64,000 bases of DNA, taken from NCBI RefSeq assembly GCF_026341815.1, contig NZ_JAPENX010000001.1, positions 5,084,001-5,148,000 of the forward strand, given 5' to 3'. The position numbers were made by a program, and so were the translations under genes. Each line of letters starts with the position of its first letter. Positions within the stretch are counted from its first letter, which is position 1. This document shows, piece after piece, positions 8,690-17,035 of this stretch. The notes under the pieces are model-generated. The model was not told where the DNA came from. It was given only the letters and a program-made list of their open reading frames with translations, and made no database searches. Origin of the DNA: Streptomyces sp. NBC_00572. Its GTDB lineage: Bacteria; Actinomycetota; Actinomycetes; Streptomycetales; Streptomycetaceae.

Positions 8690-9171
8690 TAGGGCCGAGT
8701 CCGCTGCGCCGGTATCCCCGGGAGCGTGAACCAGACCGCCTTGCCGTGCGCGGTGGGGCGGTGCCCGCAGTCGCTGCTGAGCGCCCGGATGAGGAGCAGG
8801 CCCCGGCCGTGCTCCTGCCAGGGGTCGACCTCGGTCCCCGGGTCGGGGCAGACGAGCTCACCGGGGCGGGCGGGCTCGGAGTCGTGGACCTCGATCTGGC
8901 AGCCGCCGGGCGTGGCGAGCAGTTCGACGACCAGCTCGATGGGGCCGCGGCCCGCGGTGTGCTCGACGGCGTTGGCGACCAGCTCGGCGGTGAGTAGTTC
9001 CGCCGTGTCGCTGTCGGGGCGGTCGGCGGCCTCGGGGGCGAGGTCGAGGTCGGTGAGGGCGGTACGGATGAGGGCGCGGGCGATCGGCACCGCGGCGGTC
9101 GTGTGAGGCAGCTGGACCCGCCAGGCGGCGGCGGGCGGTCCGTTCGCTGCGGGTCCGGTGGCATCGGGCAT
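8689..9171 (-). CDS. ATP-binding protein, RsbW-like anti-sigma/serine kinase family
   Basis: A 160-residue GHKL ATPase of the HATPase_c_2 type common in Streptomyces. The N-box is ELVANAVEHT and the ATP lid/G-box is HGRGLLLIRALS. I chose ATG 9171 because AAGGGAG lies about 8 nt upstream; a GTG at 9189 would bury that ribosome-binding site within the gene. Its TAG stop uses the TA duplicated by the IS element, so before insertion it overlapped the argF stop in a shared CTAG. Family members bind or phosphorylate anti-sigma antagonists; the partner here is unknown. Confidence 0.82.
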   Translation of the reverse strand: MPDATGPAANGPPAAAWRVQLPHTTAAVPIARALIRTALTDLDLAPEAADRPDSDTAELLTAELVANAVEHTAGRGPIELVVELLATPGGCQIEVHDSEPARPGELVCPDPGTEVDPWQEHGRGLLLIRALSSDCGHRPTAHGKAVWFTLPGIPAQRTRP

Positions 9172-9277
9172 GGGGCAGGCTCCCTTCACCGAGTGGGGGT
9201 GGGCGAGTGGGGTGGAGGCATCCCGAGACGTCCTGGTTTCAACCTTACGAGGTGCAAATTATTTCTCCAGAGGCACC

Positions 9278-9296
9278 CCTACCTGAGGGGTAGGGA
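9278..9296. repeat. Inverted repeat in the divergent intergenic region
   Basis: CCCTACC-TGAGG-GGTAGGG lies between the divergent ATPase and enoyl-CoA hydratase genes, next to an AT-rich stretch (AAATTATTT). It could be an operator for either gene. I cannot assign the regulator. Confidence 0.4.
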
Positions 9297-9379
9297 CCTC
9301 GGTCACCGACTGCCGGGGGCCTTGGGCAGTCCACCCCCACACCTCCTTTATCGCGGAGTCGTGACGATGGTCACAACTG

Positions 9380-9408
9380 AGTGATACCCTCCAAATGGAG
9401 GAAGGAGG
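9380..9408 (+). promoter_or_regulatory. Extended -10 promoter, small palindrome and RBS of the aryl-CoA catabolic genes
   Basis: TGATACCCT resembles an extended -10. CCTCC-AAAT-GGAGG (9388-9401) follows as a dyad, and GAAGGAGG is the ribosome-binding site for ATG 9418. If the -10 is right the dyad overlaps the transcription start, the classic place for a repressor. Confidence 0.35.
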
Positions 9409-9417
9409 CCGTTCCGG

Positions 9418-10245
9418 ATGAGCCCCTTTACCGGCTCCACGCCCCGCACGCCACGCTGGCAGCACCTGCGCCTCGACATCGACCGGGGCGTCGCCACCGT
9501 CACGCTGGCCCGCCCCGCGAAACTCAACGCCCTCACCTTCGGCGCCTACGCCGATCTGCGCGACCTCCTCGCCGAGCTCTCCCGCGAGCGGTCCGTCCGC
9601 GCGCTCGTCCTCGACGGCGAGGGCCGCGGGTTCTGCTCCGGCGGCGACGTCGACGAGATCATCGGCGCCACGCTCTCCCTCGACACCGCCCAGCTCCTCG
9701 ACTTCAACCGGATGACCGGCCAGGTCGTCCGGGCCCTACGCGAGTGCCCCTTTCCGGTCGTGGCCGCCCTCCACGGCGTCGCCGCGGGCGCCGGGGCCGT
9801 CCTGGCGCTCGCCGCCGACTTCCGGATCGCCGACCCCACCACCCGCTTCGCGTTCCTCTTCACCCGGGTCGGACTCTCCGGCGGCGACATGGGCGCGGCG
9901 TATCTGCTGCCCCGGGTCGTCGGCCTCGGCCACGCCACCCGGCTCCTCATGCTGGGCGAGCCCGTCCTGGCCCCCGAGGCCGAGCGCATCGGCCTGCTCT
10001 CCGAACTCACCGAGGAGGGCCGTGCGGGGGAGCGGGCCGCCGAGCTGGCCCGCCGCCTCGCCGACGGCCCGGCCCTGGCCCTCGCCCAGACCAAGGCGCT
10101 GCTCACCTCGGAGCTCGACATGCCGCTCGCCGCCTCGATCGAACTGGACGCGGCCACCCAGGCCCTCCTCATGAACGGCGCGGACTACGCCGAGTTCCAC
10201 GCCGCCTTCACGGAGAAGCGGCCCCCGAAATGGCGGGGGTGCTGA
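9418..10245 (+). CDS. Enoyl-CoA hydratase/isomerase family protein
   Basis: A 275-residue crotonase-fold enzyme. It has the oxyanion-hole motif GRGFCSGGDVDEI and the second conserved block VVAALHGVAAGAGAVLALAADFRIA. A hydratase role in the beta-oxidation-like lower pathway of an aryl-CoA route is likely from context: the next gene, 2 bp downstream, encodes a monooxygenase/reductase that dearomatises aryl-CoA. The ribosome-binding site GAAGGAGG is 9 nt before the ATG. Exact substrate unknown. Confidence 0.88.
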   Translation: MSPFTGSTPRTPRWQHLRLDIDRGVATVTLARPAKLNALTFGAYADLRDLLAELSRERSVRALVLDGEGRGFCSGGDVDEIIGATLSLDTAQLLDFNRMTGQVVRALRECPFPVVAALHGVAAGAGAVLALAADFRIADPTTRFAFLFTRVGLSGGDMGAAYLLPRVVGLGHATRLLMLGEPVLAPEAERIGLLSELTEEGRAGERAAELARRLADGPALALAQTKALLTSELDMPLAASIELDAATQALLMNGADYAEFHAAFTEKRPPKWRGC

Positions 10246-10247
10246 CG

Positions 10248-12614
10248 ATGCCGGGCCCCGGCCGGGGTGTCGGCACGGGTCAGGCCGTCGGCACCGGCCA
10301 GGGTGTCGGCGCGGGCCAGAGTCCCGGCGCCGGCCAGGGCGTCGGTACCGGCCGAGGCAGCGGCCCAGCCCTCTCCCGTGTCGCCGTGGTCGGCGGCGGT
10401 CCCGGCGGGCTCTACGCCGCCGCCCTCCTCAAGCGCCTCGACCCCGCCCGCGAGGTCACCGTCTACGAGCGGAACGCGCCCTCCGACACCTTCGGCTTCG
10501 GCGTCGTCCTCTCCGACGAGACCCTCGGCGGCATCCGGGACGCCGACCCCGTCGTCTACGAGGTCCTGGGCCGCGACCTCGTCCGCTGGGACGACATCGA
10601 CGTCGTCCACCGGGGCCACCGCACCACCTCCACCGGCCACGGCTTCGCCGCCCTCGGCCGCCGCCGGCTCCTGGAGATCCTGCACGCCCGCTGCACCGAC
10701 CTGGGCGTACGGCTCCGCTTCCGCACCGAGGCCCCGCCCGCCGACGTCCTCGCCGCCGGCCACGACCTGGTCGTCGCCGCCGACGGCGTCCACAGTCGCA
10801 CCCGCGAGGCCCACGCAGGGCACTTCCGCCCCCGGATCACCATCCACCGCTGCCGCTACATCTGGCTCGCCGCGGACTTCGCCTTCGACGCCTTCCGCTT
10901 CGAGACCGCCGAGACCGAGTACGGCGTGATGCAGCTGCACGCCTACCCCTACGAGGCCGGCGCCTCCACCGCCATCGTCGAGATGCGCGAGGAGGTCTGG
11001 CGGGCGGCCGGGTTCGACGAACTCGACGAGGCCGAATCCACCGCCCGCTGCGCCAAGATCTTCGCCGAGGCGCTGGGCGGCCGGGAACTGCGCTCCCACC
11101 ACTCCGCCTGGACCGCGTTCCGCACGGTCGTCAACGAGCGCTGGTCGTACGGCAACACCGTGCTCATCGGCGACGCCGCCCACACCGCGCACTTCTCCAT
11201 CGGCTCCGGCACCAAACTGGCCGTCGAGGACGCCCTGGCCCTGGCCCACAGCCTCCGCGACCACCCCGCCCCCGACGAAGCCCTCGCCGCCTACGAGGCC
11301 GAGCGCCGCCCCGTCGTCGAGTCCACCCAGCGCGCGGCCACCGCCAGCCTCCAGTGGTTCGAGGAGCTCGCGGGCCATGTCGACCGGCCGCCCCGCCGGT
11401 TCGCCTTCGACCTGCTCACCCGAAGCCGCCGCGTCACCCATGCCAACCTGCGGCTCCGCGACCCGGCGTTCACCGCCACCGTCGAACGCGACTTCGGCTG
11501 CCCGCCCGGCACTCCGCCCATGTTCACCCCGTTCCGGCTCAGGGAACTGACCCTGCGCAACCGGATCGTCGTCTCACCCATGGACATGTACGTCGCCGAG
11601 GACGGCGTCCCCGGCGACTTCCACCTCGTCCACCTGGGGTCCAGGGCCCTCGGCGGCCCCGGACTCGTGATGACCGAGATGGTCTGCGTGAGCCCCGAGG
11701 GCCGCATCACCCCCGGCTGCACCGGCCTGTGGACCGACGAACAGGCCGCCGCCTGGGCCCGTATCGCCGCCTTCGTCCACGCGCAGGCACCCGGCACCGC
11801 GCTCGGCGTGCAGCTCGGCCACTCCGGCCGCAAGGGCTCCACCCGGCGCATGTGGGAGGGCATCGACCAGCCCCTGCCCGAGGGCAACTGGCCCCTCGTC
11901 GCCGCCTCGCCCCTCCCGTACCGGCCCGGCGTCAACCAGACCCCCCGCGCCCTCGACCGTGCCGGACTCACCGCCGTACGCGAGGAGTTCACGGCCGCCG
12001 CCGGGCGCGCGGCCCGCTCCGGCTTCGACCTGCTCGAACTGCACTGTGCCCACGGCTACTTGCTCTCCGGCTTCCTCTCCCCGCTCACCAACCACCGCAC
12101 CGACGCGTACGGGGGAGACCTCGACGGCCGGCTGCGCTTCCCGCTCGAAGTCTTCGACGCGGTAAGGGAGGTGTGGCCCCGGGACCGTCCCATGACCGTC
12201 CGCATCTCGGCCACCGACTGGGCCGAGGGCGGTACGAGCGACGAGGACGCCGTCGCGATCGCCCGGGCCTTCGCGGACCACGGAGCCGACGCGATCGACG
12301 TCTCCACCGGCCAGGTCGTTCCCGACGAGACCCCCGCCTACGGCCGCTCCTACCAGACCCCGTACGCCGACCGGATTCGCAACGAGGCCGGGGTCCCCGT
12401 CGTCGCCGTCGGCGCGATCTCCTCGTGGGACGACGTCAACTCCCTGCTCCTGGCGGGCCGCGCGGACCTGTGCGCCCTGGCCCGCCCGCACCTCTACGAC
12501 CCCCACTGGACCCTGCACGCGGCCGCCGAACAGGGCTACGAGGGCCCCGCCGCACCCTGGCCGGCGCCGTACCGCGCGGGCAACCGGCCACCCCCGACCG
12601 GCCGCAGGGGCTGA
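10248..12614 (+). CDS. Fused FAD monooxygenase / old-yellow-enzyme oxidoreductase acting on an aryl-CoA (2-aminobenzoyl-CoA or salicylyl-CoA type)
   Basis: The 788 residues contain two flavoenzymes. Residues about 43-415 are a class A flavin monooxygenase (VVGGGPGGLYAA FAD loop; GDAAHTAHFSIGSG). Residues about 424-785 are an NADH:flavin oxidoreductase of the old-yellow-enzyme class (TPFRLRELTLRNRIVVSPMD; AHGYLLSGFLSP). This fusion matches 2-aminobenzoyl-CoA monooxygenase/reductase of Azoarcus evansii, which hydroxylates and then reduces the ring; databases often label it bifunctional salicylyl-CoA 5-hydroxylase/oxidoreductase. ATG 10248 lies 2 bp after the hydratase stop; ATG 10230, overlapping it, is an alternative. 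Residues about 5-40 are an odd GxGQ-type repeat that makes the true start uncertain. Confidence 0.88.
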   Translation: MPGPGRGVGTGQAVGTGQGVGAGQSPGAGQGVGTGRGSGPALSRVAVVGGGPGGLYAAALLKRLDPAREVTVYERNAPSDTFGFGVVLSDETLGGIRDADPVVYEVLGRDLVRWDDIDVVHRGHRTTSTGHGFAALGRRRLLEILHARCTDLGVRLRFRTEAPPADVLAAGHDLVVAADGVHSRTREAHAGHFRPRITIHRCRYIWLAADFAFDAFRFETAETEYGVMQLHAYPYEAGASTAIVEMREEVWRAAGFDELDEAESTARCAKIFAEALGGRELRSHHSAWTAFRTVVNERWSYGNTVLIGDAAHTAHFSIGSGTKLAVEDALALAHSLRDHPAPDEALAAYEAERRPVVESTQRAATASLQWFEELAGHVDRPPRRFAFDLLTRSRRVTHANLRLRDPAFTATVERDFGCPPGTPPMFTPFRLRELTLRNRIVVSPMDMYVAEDGVPGDFHLVHLGSRALGGPGLVMTEMVCVSPEGRITPGCTGLWTDEQAAAWARIAAFVHAQAPGTALGVQLGHSGRKGSTRRMWEGIDQPLPEGNWPLVAASPLPYRPGVNQTPRALDRAGLTAVREEFTAAAGRAARSGFDLLELHCAHGYLLSGFLSPLTNHRTDAYGGDLDGRLRFPLEVFDAVREVWPRDRPMTVRISATDWAEGGTSDEDAVAIARAFADHGADAIDVSTGQVVPDETPAYGRSYQTPYADRIRNEAGVPVVAVGAISSWDDVNSLLLAGRADLCALARPHLYDPHWTLHAAAEQGYEGPAAPWPAPYRAGNRPPPTGRRG
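10258..10360 (+). repeat. Imperfect 18-bp repeats encoding Gly-Thr-Gly-Gln-x-Val units
   Basis: About five degenerate 18-bp units (e.g. GGCACCGGCCAGGGTGTC) encode a Gly/Gln/Val-rich N-terminal extension of the fused flavoenzyme, ahead of its FAD-binding motif. It has no counterpart I know in the family. Confidence 0.6.
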
Positions 12615-12702
12615 GGGCGCCCCGGGGCCCGTGGACGCCCGCGTATGCGGGGGCGACGCACAAGCATGGTCCGCGACACCGCCCCTGCACTTGAATGGGG
12701 AC

Positions 12703-13191
12703 ATGACACAGCAGCGGGGTGGGAAGGGTGCCGGGGCGGTCCTCGGCGCGGCGACGGTGACGACCGGACTGGTCGCGGGGGTGTGGTTCGCGTACGTCTG
12801 CTCGGTGATGCCGGCGCTGGCGCGCAGCGACGACCGGGTCTACGTCGAGGTGATGCGGAACATCAACGACGTGATCCAGAACCCGCTGTTCTTCAGCGTG
12901 TTCTTCGGGGCGACGATCCTCACGGCGGTGGCGGCCTGGCAGTACCGCGCCACCCGGGCGCGGGCCTGGATGTTCGCCGCGCTCGCCCTCTCGGTGGCCG
13001 TCTTCCTGGTCACCTCGGCGGTGAACGTGCCCCTCAACGACGCCCTCGCGGCCGCCAAGGATTTCTCGGCCGCCCGCGCCGCCTTCGAGGGCCCCTGGGT
13101 GGCGTGGAACATCGTCCGCGCGGTCCTCAGCACGGTGGGCCTCGCCTGCCTCCTCCGGGCCCTGTCGGTGCGGACCCGGTCCGGGGACTAG
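12703..13191 (+). CDS. DUF1772 (anthrone-oxygenase-like) membrane protein
   Basis: A 162-residue protein with four hydrophobic segments: TTGLVAGVWFAYVCSVMPAL, FFSVFFGATILTAVAAW, WMFAALALSVAVFLVTSAV and the C-terminal IVRAVLSTVGLACLLRAL. The NVPLND motif after the third is typical of DUF1772. The start is ATG 12703; the frame is open further upstream but without a plausible start. The stop TAG shares a CTAG with the stop of the convergent PaaX-type gene. Some family members oxygenate polycyclic aromatics, which may be relevant beside an aryl-CoA cluster, but no function can be assigned. Confidence 0.78.
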   Translation: MTQQRGGKGAGAVLGAATVTTGLVAGVWFAYVCSVMPALARSDDRVYVEVMRNINDVIQNPLFFSVFFGATILTAVAAWQYRATRARAWMFAALALSVAVFLVTSAVNVPLNDALAAAKDFSAARAAFEGPWVAWNIVRAVLSTVGLACLLRALSVRTRSGD

Positions 13192-13201
13192 TCCCCGGAC
13201 C
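13178..13201. terminator. 24-bp perfect palindrome at a convergent gene junction
   Basis: The half-site GGTCCGGGGACT is followed by its exact complement, centred on the CTAG that holds both stop codons of the DUF1772 and PaaX-type genes. It probably acts as a bidirectional terminator. There is no U-tract, as is usual in Streptomyces. Confidence 0.6.
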
Positions 13202-14015
13202 CGGACAGGAACGGGCGGACGAACTCCCCGCCCCGGTCCCGCAGCAGTTCGTGCAGGGCGGCGAAGACCTCCGCCGAGCGCCGGCCCGGCCAGTCGTCGG
13301 GCAGGAGCTCGGCCGGGAGCACAGGGTCCGCGTACGGCAGGCGCCGCCAGGAGTCCAGGGCGAGCAGATAGTCCCGGTAGGCGTCCTCGGGGGTCGCCGG
13401 GGCCGTCCGCCAGGCCCGTAGCACCGGCTCGTGGGCGGCGAGGAACTCCTCGTGGAGCGCGGCGATCGCCGGCAGGTCCCACCAGCGGGCCACCGCCCCG
13501 GCCGTCGCCGCGTAGCCCAGGTGGTCGCCCCGGAAGAGGTCCACGTACGGGGAGAGCTCCAGTCGTTCCAGGGCGTTCCGGGTCTCCTCGTACAGCCGTG
13601 CGGGTGCGATCCAGACGCCGGGCGCCGCCGTGCCGAAGCCGAGGCGGGCGAGCCGGGAGCGCAGCAGGTGCCGCTTGTGCCGCTCGGCCTCGGGGACCGA
13701 GAAGACGGCGAGGACCCAGCCCTCGGCGAGCTTGGGCTCGGTACGGGCGTAGATGCGGCGGTCGCCGTCGTCCAGGAGCCTGCGGGCGTCGTCGGAGAGC
13801 GCGTACCCGGCGGCCCCGTCGGCCGTCCGGCCCGGCATCAGCAGTCCGCGCCGCTTGAGCCGCGACACCGAGGAGCGCACCGAGGGCGCGTCCACCCCGA
13901 GGACCGCGAGCAGCCGGATGAGCGCGGCCACCGGCATCGGCGACCCGTCGGGCGCACGGCCGTACGCGCCGTAGAGGGAGACGATCAGGGATCGGGGAGT
14001 GTGCTGCTCGGCCAC
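13188..14015 (-). CDS. PaaX-family transcriptional regulator
   Basis: A 275-residue regulator from GTG 14015. It has the PaaX N-terminal winged helix (TPRSLIVSLYG; PSVRSSVSRLKRRGLL), a central ferredoxin-like part (WVLAVFSVPEAERHKRHLLR) and the PaaX C-terminal domain. PaaX represses phenylacetate catabolism in E. coli and responds to the aryl-CoA. Here it is flanked by an aryl-CoA monooxygenase and an aryl-CoA ligase, so repression of this cluster relieved by an aryl-CoA ester is a sound inference. It lies 59 bp downstream of the ligase gene on the same strand. Confidence 0.88.
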   Translation of the reverse strand: MAEQHTPRSLIVSLYGAYGRAPDGSPMPVAALIRLLAVLGVDAPSVRSSVSRLKRRGLLMPGRTADGAAGYALSDDARRLLDDGDRRIYARTEPKLAEGWVLAVFSVPEAERHKRHLLRSRLARLGFGTAAPGVWIAPARLYEETRNALERLELSPYVDLFRGDHLGYAATAGAVARWWDLPAIAALHEEFLAAHEPVLRAWRTAPATPEDAYRDYLLALDSWRRLPYADPVLPAELLPDDWPGRRSAEVFAALHELLRDRGGEFVRPFLSGSGD

Positions 14016-14074
14016 GTGATCACTTTAGAGGGTGGTGCTCCGGTCACGCCCGGCCGTGCCGGGTGGCGGCCCGC

Positions 14075-15697
14075 TCACGCCGGGTCGCGCAGCCGGAAGC
14101 GCTGGAGTTTGCCGGTGGGCGTGCGCGGCAGTGCGTCGAGGAAGACGATCTCGCGGGGCGACTTGTACGGGGCGAGGCGGGCGCGGACGAAGGCCCGCAG
14201 CGCGGCGGCCGTGCCGGAGTCGCGTGGCACCCCGTCCCGCACGACCGCGTAGGCCACGACGACCTGTCCGCGCAGCTCGTCGGGGCGGCCGATCACCGCT
14301 GTCTCCACCACGTCGGGGTGGTCGAGGAGGACCTCCTCGACCTGCGGTCCCGCGATGTTGTACCCGGCCGAGATGATCATGTCGTCGGCCCGGGAGACAT
14401 AGCGGAAGTAGCCGTCCGGCTCGCGGACGTAGGTGTCTCCCGTGACGTTCCAGCCCTCGCGTACGTACTCCGACTGGCGGGGATCGGCCAGATAGCGGCA
14501 GCCGACCGGGCCGCGCACGGCGAGCAGCCCCTCCTCGCCGTCCGGGACGCCCTTGCCGTCGTGGTCGACGATCCTGGCCTGCCAGCCGGGGACCGGGCGT
14601 CCGGTGGTGCCGGGGCGTATGTCGCCGTCGGCGGCGGAGATGAAGATGTGCAGGAGTTCGGTGGCGCCGATGCCGTTGATCAGGCGCAGCCCGGTGCGGG
14701 CGTACCAGGCCCTCCAGGTGGCCTCCGGCAGGTTCTCGCCGGCCGAGACGCAGCGGCGCAGCGAGCCGAGGTCCGGGGCGGTGCCCTGGGTCAGCTCGTC
14801 GAGCATGACCCGGTAGGCCGTGGGGGCGGTGAAGACCACCGAGATCCGGTGCCGCTCGATCGCGGCGAGCAGCTGCTTCGGTCCGGCCTGTTCGAGGAGG
14901 ACCGCGCTCGCCCCGGCCCGCAGGGGGAAGACGACGAGCCCGCCGAGGCCGAAGGTGAAGGCGAGCGGCGGCGAACCGGCGAAGACGTCGTCGGGCAGCG
15001 GGCGCAGGACGTGCGCGGAGAAGGTGTCGGCGACGGCCAGGACGTCCCGGTGGAAGTGGACGCAGCCCTTGGGCCGCCCGGTCGTGCCGGAGGTGAAGGC
15101 GATGAGAGCCACGTCGTCGGCGGCCGTCTCCACGGCGGTGTACGGGCCGGGGCGGCGGGCGGCGAGGGCGAGGAGGTCGTCGGGTCCCTCCCCGCCGAAG
15201 GTGGTGATGCGGAGCCCCGGGATCCGGGCGTTGTGGAGTTCGTCGACGGTGTGGACGTCGCAGAGGGCGTGGGTGCAGCGGGCCGCGTCGGCCATCACGG
15301 CCAGCTCGGGGGCGCGCTGCTGGGCCAGGACGGTGACGGCGACCGCGCCCGCCTTCATCACGGCGAGCCAGCAGGCGGCGAGCCAGGGAGTGGTGGGGCC
15401 GCGGAGGAGGACCCGGTTGCCGGGCTGGACCCGCAGGTCGGAGGTGAGGACATGGGCGATGCGGTCGACCCGGTCCTGGAGGTCCCCGTAGGTCCAGACG
15501 CCGCCCTCGCCGTCGTGGAAGGCGGGCCGGTCGGCGCCGAATCGTTCCGTCGTACGGTCGAGGAGTTCCGCGCCGCAGTTGAGCCGGTCGGGGTACGCCA
15601 GCTCCGGGAGGTCGAAGAGGAGACGCGGCCACCGGTCCGGCGGGGGCAGCCGGTCGCGGGCGAACGTGTCGAGATGGGCCGAGGGTGTCAGCTCCAT
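14075..15697 (-). CDS. Benzoate/2-aminobenzoate-CoA ligase (AMP-forming)
   Basis: A 540-residue member of the ANL superfamily that activates an aromatic acid to the acyl-adenylate and then the CoA thioester. Motifs are A3 LIAFTSGTTGRPKG, A5 NGIGATELLHIF, the A8 hinge region around YRYLADP/GDTYVR, and the A10 lysine in TPTGKLQRFRL. The sequence order resembles benzoate-CoA ligases (BclA/BadA type). ATG 15697 is preceded by AGGGGGA 7 nt upstream, better than a GTG/ATG further out. It is divergent from the acyl-CoA dehydrogenase gene. Anthranilate as substrate is inferred from the fused monooxygenase nearby. Confidence 0.87.
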   Translation of the reverse strand: MELTPSAHLDTFARDRLPPPDRWPRLLFDLPELAYPDRLNCGAELLDRTTERFGADRPAFHDGEGGVWTYGDLQDRVDRIAHVLTSDLRVQPGNRVLLRGPTTPWLAACWLAVMKAGAVAVTVLAQQRAPELAVMADAARCTHALCDVHTVDELHNARIPGLRITTFGGEGPDDLLALAARRPGPYTAVETAADDVALIAFTSGTTGRPKGCVHFHRDVLAVADTFSAHVLRPLPDDVFAGSPPLAFTFGLGGLVVFPLRAGASAVLLEQAGPKQLLAAIERHRISVVFTAPTAYRVMLDELTQGTAPDLGSLRRCVSAGENLPEATWRAWYARTGLRLINGIGATELLHIFISAADGDIRPGTTGRPVPGWQARIVDHDGKGVPDGEEGLLAVRGPVGCRYLADPRQSEYVREGWNVTGDTYVREPDGYFRYVSRADDMIISAGYNIAGPQVEEVLLDHPDVVETAVIGRPDELRGQVVVAYAVVRDGVPRDSGTAAALRAFVRARLAPYKSPREIVFLDALPRTPTGKLQRFRLRDPA

Positions 15698-15877
15698 GAG
15701 TCCGTCCCCCTGTCGTGGTGGGGTCGTCCGTCGCCCCACGAGCGTATCGTGTTGGTGACGGCAGTCAACGGTTCGCGACAAGGGTGCTTGCGAGCACCCC
15801 GACGGAGGCGCCGGACGGCACAGGGACGCCGGACGGCACAGGGACGAAGACGCCCGAGGGCGTCAGAGAGGGCCCAC
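15698..15877. promoter_or_regulatory. Divergent control region between CoA ligase and acyl-CoA dehydrogenase
   Basis: Holds a dyad TGAC-GGCA-GTCA (about 15756-15767), a hairpin GGGTGCT-TGCG-AGCACCC (15782-15799) and an exact tandem 18-bp duplication (15810-15827 and 15828-15845). Any of these could bind the PaaX-type regulator or control leader RNA; none matches a consensus I can name. Confidence 0.45.
15810..15845. repeat. Exact 18-bp tandem duplication in the acyl-CoA dehydrogenase leader
   Basis: GCCGGACGGCACAGGGAC occurs twice without a gap, 33 bp before the start codon. It keeps reading frame but there is no gene here; it may be a duplicated regulator half-site or recent slippage. Confidence 0.8.
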
Positions 15878-17035
15878 ATGCCCGCATTCTCGCTCGATCC
15901 GGAACAGACCACCTGGTGTGCGGAGCTCCGCACCCTCGCCGCCGAACGCCTGAAGCCCCTCGCCGACAAGGGCGAACCGGGCCGGGTCAACCGCCCCCTC
16001 GTCGCCGCGCTCGGCGAGCTCGGCCTCCTCGCCCGGCTCTTCGACGCCGGCGCCCTCGAACTCTGCCTCCTGCGCGAATCCCTCGCCCGGACCTGCACCG
16101 AGGCCGAGACCGCCCTCGCCCTCCAGGGCCTCGGCACCCACCCCGTCGCCGCCTTCGGCACCCCCGCGCAGCGCGCCCGCTGGCTCCCCGAGGCCACCGA
16201 GGGACGGGCCGTCGCCGCCTTCGCGCTCTCCGAGCCCGACGCGGGCTCCGACGCCGCCGCACTCGCCCTTGAGGCCCGTCCCGACGGCGCAGGGGGCTGG
16301 CGCCTCCACGGAGAGAAGCGCTGGATCTCCAACGCCCCCGAAGCCGACTTCGCCACCGTCTTCGCCCGCACCACCCCGGGCGCCGGAGCCCGGGGCGTCA
16401 CCGCCTTCCTCGTCCCCGCCGACCGGCCCGGTCTCGGCGGCGAGGCCCTCGACATGCTCGCCCCGCACGCCCTCGGCACCCTCACCTTCGACGGCGTCCC
16501 CGTCGGCCCCGAGGACCTGCTCGGCGAACCCGACCGGGGCTTCCGGGTCGCCATGCACACCCTCAACCTCTTCCGGCCCAGCGTCGGGGCCTTCGCCGTC
16601 GGCATGGCCCAGGCCGCCCTGGACGCCGCCCTCGCCCACACCGCCGGCCGCCCCGCCTTCGGCGGACACCTCGCCGACCTCCAGGCCGTCGCGCACCGCA
16701 TCGCCGAGATGGCCACCCGTACCGAGGCCGCCCGTCTCCTCGTGTACGCGGCGGCCACCGCGTACGACGAGGGCGATCCCGACGTGCCCCGGCGCTCCGC
16801 CATGGCCAAGCTCCTCGCCACCGAGACCGCCCAGTACGTCGTCGACGCCGCCGTCCAACTCCACGGCGCCCGAGCCCTGCAGCGCGGCCATCTCCTCGAA
16901 CACCTCTACCGAGAGGTCCGCGCACCCCGGATCTACGAGGGGGCCACCGAGGTCCAGCGCACGATCATCGCCAAGGAGCTGTACGCGTCCCACCGCCGCG
17001 CCGTCAACGGGAGCCAGGAGGAGCCGACGTCATGA
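15878..17035 (+). CDS. Acyl-CoA dehydrogenase family protein
   Basis: A 385-residue FAD enzyme that introduces an alpha,beta double bond into an acyl-CoA. Signature 1 is FALSEPDAGSDAA and signature 2 near the C terminus contains the catalytic-base region RAPRIYEGATEVQ. The start is ATG 15878 with AGAGAGGG about 7 nt upstream. Its stop overlaps the start of the RidA gene (ATGA). Context places it in the lower pathway after ring reduction and opening of the aryl-CoA, but generic fatty-acid use is possible. Confidence 0.9.
   Translation: MPAFSLDPEQTTWCAELRTLAAERLKPLADKGEPGRVNRPLVAALGELGLLARLFDAGALELCLLRESLARTCTEAETALALQGLGTHPVAAFGTPAQRARWLPEATEGRAVAAFALSEPDAGSDAAALALEARPDGAGGWRLHGEKRWISNAPEADFATVFARTTPGAGARGVTAFLVPADRPGLGGEALDMLAPHALGTLTFDGVPVGPEDLLGEPDRGFRVAMHTLNLFRPSVGAFAVGMAQAALDAALAHTAGRPAFGGHLADLQAVAHRIAEMATRTEAARLLVYAAATAYDEGDPDVPRRSAMAKLLATETAQYVVDAAVQLHGARALQRGHLLEHLYREVRAPRIYEGATEVQRTIIAKELYASHRRAVNGSQEEPTS

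Noticed and set aside
12631..12702. Longer N terminus for the DUF1772 protein
   Set aside because: The added residues are hydrophilic and Cys/Trp-containing, unlike the family, and ATG 12703 gives the usual length.
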